DNA from: SG-bin9 sp049323835
Lineage (GTDB): Bacteria > Pseudomonadota > Alphaproteobacteria > Rhizobiales > Xanthobacteraceae
Reading direction: 5' to 3'
DNA length: 9,099 nt
Assembly: GCA_049323835.1 (NCBI GenBank)
Contig: JBMOOJ010000097.1
Coordinates: forward strand, 1-9,099
Positions 5,248 through 9,099 of the stretch are shown here, piece after piece; within the stretch, counting starts at the first letter, position 1, and the number at the start of each line of letters is the position of its first letter. The notes under the pieces are model-generated. The model searched no databases. It worked only from the letters and a program-made list of their open reading frames with translations, and was not told the DNA's origin. Both the position numbers and the translations under genes were made by a program.

Positions 5248-5454
5248 ATGAAGCAACCTCCGCGCGACGGCGCCGCCAACGAAGCACGGGTCACGCAGAC
5301 TTCAGCAGCGGACTCGCGGCAGATCGGGTTAACTGCCAACAGTCTGAACGCGCGCGATCTGTTCGCATCGTCGCGCGAAATTTCCATCATTCATGGCGAC
5401 GAGACCTATCGCCTCCGGCTGACGGCCCAGAACAAGCTGATCCTGACCAAATGA
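5248..5454 (+). CDS. hmuP: Haem uptake regulator HmuP (HemP family)
   Basis: HmuP is a small cytosolic protein of the HemP family. In Bradyrhizobium it is known as a co-activator of Irr-dependent haem-uptake genes, and in Ensifer it is needed for receptor expression. This copy has 68 residues. The first 30 or so are variable and polar. The conserved core (32-68) contains the family hallmarks: ARDLF (35-39), REISIIHG (43-50), YRLRLT (54-59) and the C-terminal KLILTK. The ATG at 5248 is the only plausible start in frame, yet it lacks a nearby Shine-Dalgarno sequence. The closest purine tract, GGAGAGA at 5220-5226, is too far away. The stop overlaps the hmuT start by 4 bases (ATGA), linking the translation of regulator and transporter. 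It is divergent from hmuR, its likely target. Confidence 0.93.
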   Translation: MKQPPRDGAANEARVTQTSAADSRQIGLTANSLNARDLFASSREISIIHGDETYRLRLTAQNKLILTK

Positions 5455-6422
5455 ATCCGTCGCATTCCACGATCCGAACGTGCGCCCGGCTGGCCGTAGT
5501 CATGCTGCTTGCCGCCGTATTTATCGCCGCTGCTCCGCGCGCCGGTTTGACGGTGGATGCCAACGGCCCCACCCTCGCCTCCACCGGCAGCACCGGCCGT
5601 GTCGTCTCGGTCGGCGGCGCCGTGACGGAAATTCTCTACGCGCTCGGGCTTGAGGAGCGCGTGGTGGGCGTCGACACCACAAGTCTCTTCCCGCCCCGCG
5701 CGCTCGCGCAGAAGCCGAATGTCGGCTACATGCGCCAGCTCTCGCCGGAGGGTATCCTTGGCCTTAATCCGCAGGCCATTCTGGCGATCGAGGGCGCTGG
5801 GCCGAAGGAAACGATGGCCGTGCTCAAGGAAGCGAAGATTCCACTGGTTACGGTGCCCGAGGGTTATTCGGAAGCCGGCCTCGGCGACAAGATTCGCCAG
5901 ATCGCCAGGCAGATGGGCGTCGACAATCGCGGCAAATGCCTCGCGTCTGCGGTCGAAGGCGATTTCGCCGATGTCCGCGCTTTGCGCGCGAAAATCCAGA
6001 AACCGGTGCGCGTCATGTTCGTGATGTCGCTGGTCAGCGGGCGGGCGATGGTCGCGGGCCGCAAGACCGGCGCCGACGCCATCATTACCCTCGCCGGCGG
6101 CGTCAATGCCATCGATTCGTATGAAGGCTACAAGCAGGTCAGCGAAGAGGCGATCGTCGCGGCACGGCCGGATATCATTCTGGCCATGCAGCGCGGGGCC
6201 GATTCCGTCACGGCGGACGGAATATTCGCCAACCCGGCGTTCGCGCTGACGCCCGCAGCCAAGACAAGGTCCTTCGTGTCGATGGACGGACTCTATCTTC
6301 TCGGCTTCGGTCCGCGGACCGCCGCTGCCGCACATGATCTCGCCGGTTCGCTCTATCCCGACCTCAGGGCCGCCAAGGACAACTGGAAGCCCCGCGTTCT
6401 CGCTGCCGACTGCCGCAGCTGA
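5451..6422 (+). CDS. hmuT: Periplasmic haem-binding protein HmuT
   Basis: HmuT is the periplasmic receptor that takes haem arriving through HmuR and delivers it to HmuUV. The protein is 323 residues, slightly long for the family because of a long leader. It has a signal peptide (about 1-34; hydrophobic core 14-28) and no lipobox. The TroA-like fold begins with RVVSVGGAVTEILYALGLEERVVGVD (about 50-75; RVVSVGG marks the start). GYMRQLSPEGIL (92-103) is the haem-pocket signature, where Tyr93 matches the haem-ligating Tyr of ShuT. Cys163 and Cys321 are the only cysteines expected in the mature protein and could form a disulfide. The ATG at 5451 overlaps the hmuP stop. The frame stays open far upstream through hmuP, but that part is not protein-like. 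The stop shares one base with the hmuU start (TGATG). Confidence 0.95.
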   Translation: MNPSHSTIRTCARLAVVMLLAAVFIAAAPRAGLTVDANGPTLASTGSTGRVVSVGGAVTEILYALGLEERVVGVDTTSLFPPRALAQKPNVGYMRQLSPEGILGLNPQAILAIEGAGPKETMAVLKEAKIPLVTVPEGYSEAGLGDKIRQIARQMGVDNRGKCLASAVEGDFADVRALRAKIQKPVRVMFVMSLVSGRAMVAGRKTGADAIITLAGGVNAIDSYEGYKQVSEEAIVAARPDIILAMQRGADSVTADGIFANPAFALTPAAKTRSFVSMDGLYLLGFGPRTAAAAHDLAGSLYPDLRAAKDNWKPRVLAADCRS

Positions 6423-7516
6423 TGTCGTCTCAGGTTGCGAGCGAGGATGTACACCACGAGCCAGCCGTGCGGCCGGTTCGCCCGCCCGCCTTCACGGTTC
6501 TCCTGATTCTCGCATTGGTGCTTCTCGGCTGCGCGATCATCGCCATCACCATCGGCGCGGCCGGTATTCCGTTCTCCCGGCTGCTCTCCGCCCTCGGTTT
6601 GACCGCACCTGCCGAAGCCGCGCTATTCGCACGTGATCAGCTCGTGCTCTGGTCGATCCGCATTCCACGCATCGTCGTCACCGGACTGGTCGGCGCGATG
6701 CTGGCGGTTGCGGGTGCGATCATGCAGGGCCTGTTCCGCAATCCGCTCGCCGATCCCGCACTCGTCGGCGTGTCGAGCGGCGGTGCGTTCGCGGCCGCCG
6801 CCGCGATCGTCTACACCGACAGCCAGTACGGCCAGTCGATCAAGTTCCTGCAGTTCGAGCTGCTGCCGATCGCGGCGTTCCTTGGCTCGCTGATCACGAC
6901 CTTCATTCTTTATCGCATCGCCAGCCGGGGCGGCCGCACGTCGGTCGCGATCTTCCTGCTGTCGGGACTCGCCATCGCGGCGCTCGCCAACGCAGGGCTC
7001 GGCCTGCTGGTTTTTATCGCCGACGACCGGCAGCTGCGCGACATCACCTTCTGGCTGCTCGGCTCGCTCGCCGGATCGACCTGGTCCAAGGCGGCCGTGA
7101 TCGCGCCGATCGCGTTCGTCGCGCTGTCGGCGGTACTGTGGTTCTCGCGCGATCTCGACCTGCTGGTGCTCGGCGAAGCGGAAGCGTTTCACAGCGGCGT
7201 CAACGTGCAACGGCTCAAAACAATCTCGATCGTCGCCGTGTCGGCGCTGACCGGTGCGGCGGTATCGGTCGCTGGCGTCATTGGTTTCGTCGGCATCGTC
7301 GTACCGCATGTGCTGCGGCTTGCGGTCGGGCCCGGGCATCGCTTGCTGATGCCTGCGGCCGCGATCCTCGGCGCGGCGCTGATGGTGTTTGCCGATACGC
7401 TCGCGCGCACATTGGCAGCGCCGGCCGAAGTTCCGATCGGCATTCTCACCGCGGCCATCGGCGCACCGTTCTTCCTCGCCATCGTCTTGCGGCAGCGATC
7501 GGCGGTCGGCCTATGA
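6422..7516 (+). CDS. hmuU: Haem ABC transporter permease HmuU
   Basis: HmuU is the inner-membrane permease of the FecCD/BtuC family and forms a dimer through which haem passes into the cytoplasm. The protein is 364 residues and strongly hydrophobic throughout after a polar 23-residue N-terminus, consistent with about ten membrane helices. Family marks in order are RIPRIV (80-85), GAMLAVAGAIMQGLFRNPLA (91-110), DPALVGVSSGGAF (111-123), the ATPase-contacting region IGFVGIVVPHVLRL (287-300), and PAEVPIGILTAAIGAPFFL (334-352). It starts on the last base of the hmuT stop and ends in a 4-base ATGA overlap with hmuV, so all three transporter genes are translationally coupled. BtuC-like alternatives (vitamin B12, siderophores) are excluded only by context. 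Confidence 0.95.
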   Translation: MSSQVASEDVHHEPAVRPVRPPAFTVLLILALVLLGCAIIAITIGAAGIPFSRLLSALGLTAPAEAALFARDQLVLWSIRIPRIVVTGLVGAMLAVAGAIMQGLFRNPLADPALVGVSSGGAFAAAAAIVYTDSQYGQSIKFLQFELLPIAAFLGSLITTFILYRIASRGGRTSVAIFLLSGLAIAALANAGLGLLVFIADDRQLRDITFWLLGSLAGSTWSKAAVIAPIAFVALSAVLWFSRDLDLLVLGEAEAFHSGVNVQRLKTISIVAVSALTGAAVSVAGVIGFVGIVVPHVLRLAVGPGHRLLMPAAAILGAALMVFADTLARTLAAPAEVPIGILTAAIGAPFFLAIVLRQRSAVGL

Positions 7517-8313
7517 GCGCGGCGGTTGACGTTTCGTCCGTCTCGGTGCGCATCAAGACTGCGACGCTGCTCGACGCGGTGTCGCTCACCGTGAATGGTG
7601 GCGAGACGGTCGCCATCGTCGGCCCGAACGGCGCGGGCAAATCGACCTTGATGCGGATTCTCTCGGGCGACCTCCGTCCTTCCAGCGGATCGGTCAAGCT
7701 GAAAGGTCGCGAGATTGCCGACTACACGCCGGACGATCTCGCCGCCAACCGCGCCGTGCTCTCGCAGCACATCCAGGTAACCTTCCCTTTCACGGTCGAT
7801 GAAATCGTGCGCATGGGCGGCAGCCAGCATCCGTCGGCGATCGTGCAGCCGATGGCGGTGTCGGCGCTGGCCGAATCCGACTTGCAAGCCTTCGCGCATC
7901 GCGAAGTTCCGACGCTCTCCGGCGGCGAACAGCAACGTGCGCACTTCGCCCGCGTGCTCGTTCAGTCGGCGTGCGGTGAGTTGCGCAACGGTCCGGGTGT
8001 GCTGCTGCTGGACGAACCGACCTCAAGTCTCGACCTGCGGCATCAGCTCAACCTGCTCGAATCCGCCAAACGCCGCGCCGAGCGCGGCATCGCTGTTGTC
8101 GCGGTGCTGCACGATCTCAATCTGGCGGCGCGGTTCGCCAAGCGCATTGTCGTCCTGAAGCGCGGCAAGCTCGTCGCCGACGGATCGCCGCAGGAGACGA
8201 TCAACGACCGGACGCTGCGCGAGGTGTTCGGCATCGACGCCGGGATCGGCACCACGCCGGACGGCCTCCCCTACATCCTGCCGCAGATGATGACCGCAAG
8301 CACGGTCCACTAA
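7513..8313 (+). CDS. hmuV: Haem ABC transporter ATP-binding protein HmuV
   Basis: HmuV is the cytosolic ATPase that drives HmuU. The protein is 266 residues, normal for the family. All nucleotide-binding motifs are intact: Walker A GPNGAGKST (37-45), Q-loop Gln85, ABC signature LSGGEQQR (135-142), Walker B VLLLDEP (163-169), D-loop SSLD (171-174) and H-loop His200. The stretch ACGELRNGPG (153-162) between signature and Walker B is typical of HmuV. The ATG at 7513 overlaps the hmuU stop by 4 bases. The frame is open further upstream across hmuU, but that translation is Arg-rich and not protein-like. It is the last gene of the plus-strand operon. Its TAA directly abuts the stop of the convergent gene, and no terminator is visible. 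Confidence 0.96.
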   Translation: MSAAVDVSSVSVRIKTATLLDAVSLTVNGGETVAIVGPNGAGKSTLMRILSGDLRPSSGSVKLKGREIADYTPDDLAANRAVLSQHIQVTFPFTVDEIVRMGGSQHPSAIVQPMAVSALAESDLQAFAHREVPTLSGGEQQRAHFARVLVQSACGELRNGPGVLLLDEPTSSLDLRHQLNLLESAKRRAERGIAVVAVLHDLNLAARFAKRIVVLKRGKLVADGSPQETINDRTLREVFGIDAGIGTTPDGLPYILPQMMTASTVH

Positions 8314-9099
8314 TCAATCGTTCGCAGATCCGGGATGCGTGCGTCGCTCGTGCGCGTACTTCACCAGCGCGCCGAAACGGTAGATGCCGTGCACGAACTT
8401 GCTGTACGGCATGGTAACAAAAAAGCCGAAGACAAAACCGAGATGCAGCGCCAGCAGCGTACCCATCGTCGGCGTCGCGCGCAAAACCAGCAGCAGCAGA
8501 CCGGTCACCGACGTCAGCAGCAGCATCAGGATGAATCCGGCATCCATGCCGGACTGACCGTCCACCGCCATCGCCGGATCGCGCTGACGCTTGGAAAACA
8601 GCAATCCGATCGGCCCGATCACGAGCCCGATGCCGCCGATCGTGCCGAGCAGCACCGGCAGGTCGTAAATGCGATACGGCGCATGCCAGTTGAGGCCGTA
8701 GGCGTAGATCGTCGCCACGCTGGTCGAGGCGAAGCACAGCCAGAAGCCGTAGAATGTGAAGTGATGATAGAGCCTGCGCCGGTCGCGCGGCTTGTCGTCA
8801 TCATTCATGCAGCCGACGCCACCGCCATCGAGATAGCGCAACTGGCCTGCATCCTTGATCGCATCCCACAGCGAGCGGAGGTCGGCCGCCGGCCCCATGT
8901 CCTTCCAGAACAGCCGGAAGCCCATGGCGAGCGCGAACAGCGAATAGAGAAACGCCGCGCCGAAGATCGCGACCATCGCGCCGTGCGGCATGATCTTGTA
9001 GAACGCGCCCTGCCCGACATGCGTGCCGAACATCACCTGCGGATCGTTCAGCGCCATGAACGCGATCATGAAACCGGCGACGCTGAGCGCGGCGACGAT
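8314..9099 (-). CDS. tcuB: TcuB/CobZ-like membrane redox protein, C-terminal part (gene runs off the right edge)
   Basis: The visible 261 residues match the C-terminal membrane part of TcuB (tricarballylate/citrate utilisation protein B). The full protein carries iron-sulfur clusters and b-type haem and passes electrons from the flavoprotein TcuA to the quinone pool. Several hydrophobic helices are visible. Typical stretches include YHHFTFYGFWLCFASTSVAT, LPVLLGTIGGIGLVIGPIGL, GMDAGFILMLLLTSVTGLLL and MPYSKFVHGIYRF. Multiple His residues in or near helices could ligate haem. The frame is open to the window edge, so the Met at 9069 is internal; the N-terminal ferredoxin-like part is not in view. 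It is convergent with hmuV, so not in the haem operon. Whether tcuA lies beyond the edge would decide between TcuB and the related CobZ. Confidence 0.82.
   Translation of the reverse strand: MVAALSVAGFMIAFMALNDPQVMFGTHVGQGAFYKIMPHGAMVAIFGAAFLYSLFALAMGFRLFWKDMGPAADLRSLWDAIKDAGQLRYLDGGGVGCMNDDDKPRDRRRLYHHFTFYGFWLCFASTSVATIYAYGLNWHAPYRIYDLPVLLGTIGGIGLVIGPIGLLFSKRQRDPAMAVDGQSGMDAGFILMLLLTSVTGLLLLVLRATPTMGTLLALHLGFVFGFFVTMPYSKFVHGIYRFGALVKYAHERRTHPGSAND

Noticed and set aside
5139..5450. Upstream extension of the hmuT frame by 104 codons from a GTG
   Set aside because: It runs through the divergent control region and the entire hmuP gene in another frame, and would put the signal peptide in the interior. 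The ATG at 5451 with its ATGA overlap is far better.
5406..6335. Long minus-strand open frame (309 codons) opposite hmuT
   Set aside because: Its translation is rich in Arg, Asp, Gly and His, with no domain or membrane pattern. It is a GC-rich shadow of the well-supported hmuT.
6623..7339. 238-codon minus-strand frame opposite hmuU
   Set aside because: It is a very polar, Arg/Asp/Gln-rich translation, the expected shadow of a hydrophobic permease in GC-rich DNA.
7138..7512. Upstream extension of the hmuV frame into hmuU
   Set aside because: The extra residues are Arg-rich, low-quality translation overlapping hmuU. HmuV starts at the ATG at 7513, which gives normal family length and an operon overlap.
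7189..7944. Minus-strand frame opposite the hmuU-hmuV junction
   Set aside because: It has no family resemblance and overlaps the intact Walker A region of hmuV on the other strand.
8318..8360. Search for a shared bidirectional terminator between hmuV and the TcuB-like gene
   Set aside because: No stem with a flanking T-run was found. The GC-rich repeats of CGTGCG type here are coding and do not form a clear hairpin.
1..9099. Insertion sequences, CRISPR arrays, tRNA or rRNA genes, phage genes
   Set aside because: No terminal repeats, transposase-like frames, regularly spaced repeats or cloverleaf sequences were seen. Composition is uniform apart from the AT-richer hmuR-hmuP gap.

Overview
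The window is a nearly complete haem-iron acquisition locus of the hmu type. It is GC-rich and compactly packed, with overlapping genes. The proteins are closest in style to those of Bradyrhizobium, Rhodopseudomonas and Afipia (Alphaproteobacteria, Hyphomicrobiales). That placement rests on family recognition and gene content, not on a database search. No mobile elements, rRNA or tRNA genes, or CRISPR arrays were seen.

Left arm (minus strand, 5002 down to 1). The series begins with hmuR, a 797-residue TonB-dependent outer-membrane haem receptor. A 218-bp gap with two strong inverted repeats follows. Next come an IsdG-type haem-degrading monooxygenase (HmuD/HmuQ-like), a HutX/ChuX-type cytosolic haem-handling protein, exbB, exbD and the 5' end of tonB. 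The tonB gene runs off the left edge, and only its first 73 codons are present.

Centre (5003-5246). This is the divergent control region between hmuR and hmuP. It holds a 25-bp near-palindrome (5162-5186) whose 17-bp core has the layout of the Irr-type iron control element. On the hmuR side it holds a strong bulged hairpin (5084-5110) and a 7-nt segment complementary to the hmuR start codon region.

Right arm (plus strand, 5248-8313). Four genes are translationally coupled: hmuP (small haem-uptake regulator), hmuT (periplasmic haem-binding protein), hmuU (permease) and hmuV (ATPase). Their junctions are ATGA, TGATG and ATGA. Immediately after the hmuV stop, with no intervening base, lies the stop of a convergent gene. 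This is the C-terminal 261 codons of a TcuB/CobZ-like membrane redox protein, which runs off the right edge.

How the parts fit. HmuR takes haem across the outer membrane, powered by TonB-ExbB-ExbD. HmuT carries it across the periplasm and HmuUV pumps it inwards. HutX is expected to buffer or deliver it, and the HmuD-like enzyme to open the ring and free the iron. HmuP is expected to help activate hmuR. The proteins belong to known families. The least explained parts of the window are the control elements in the two non-coding gaps.
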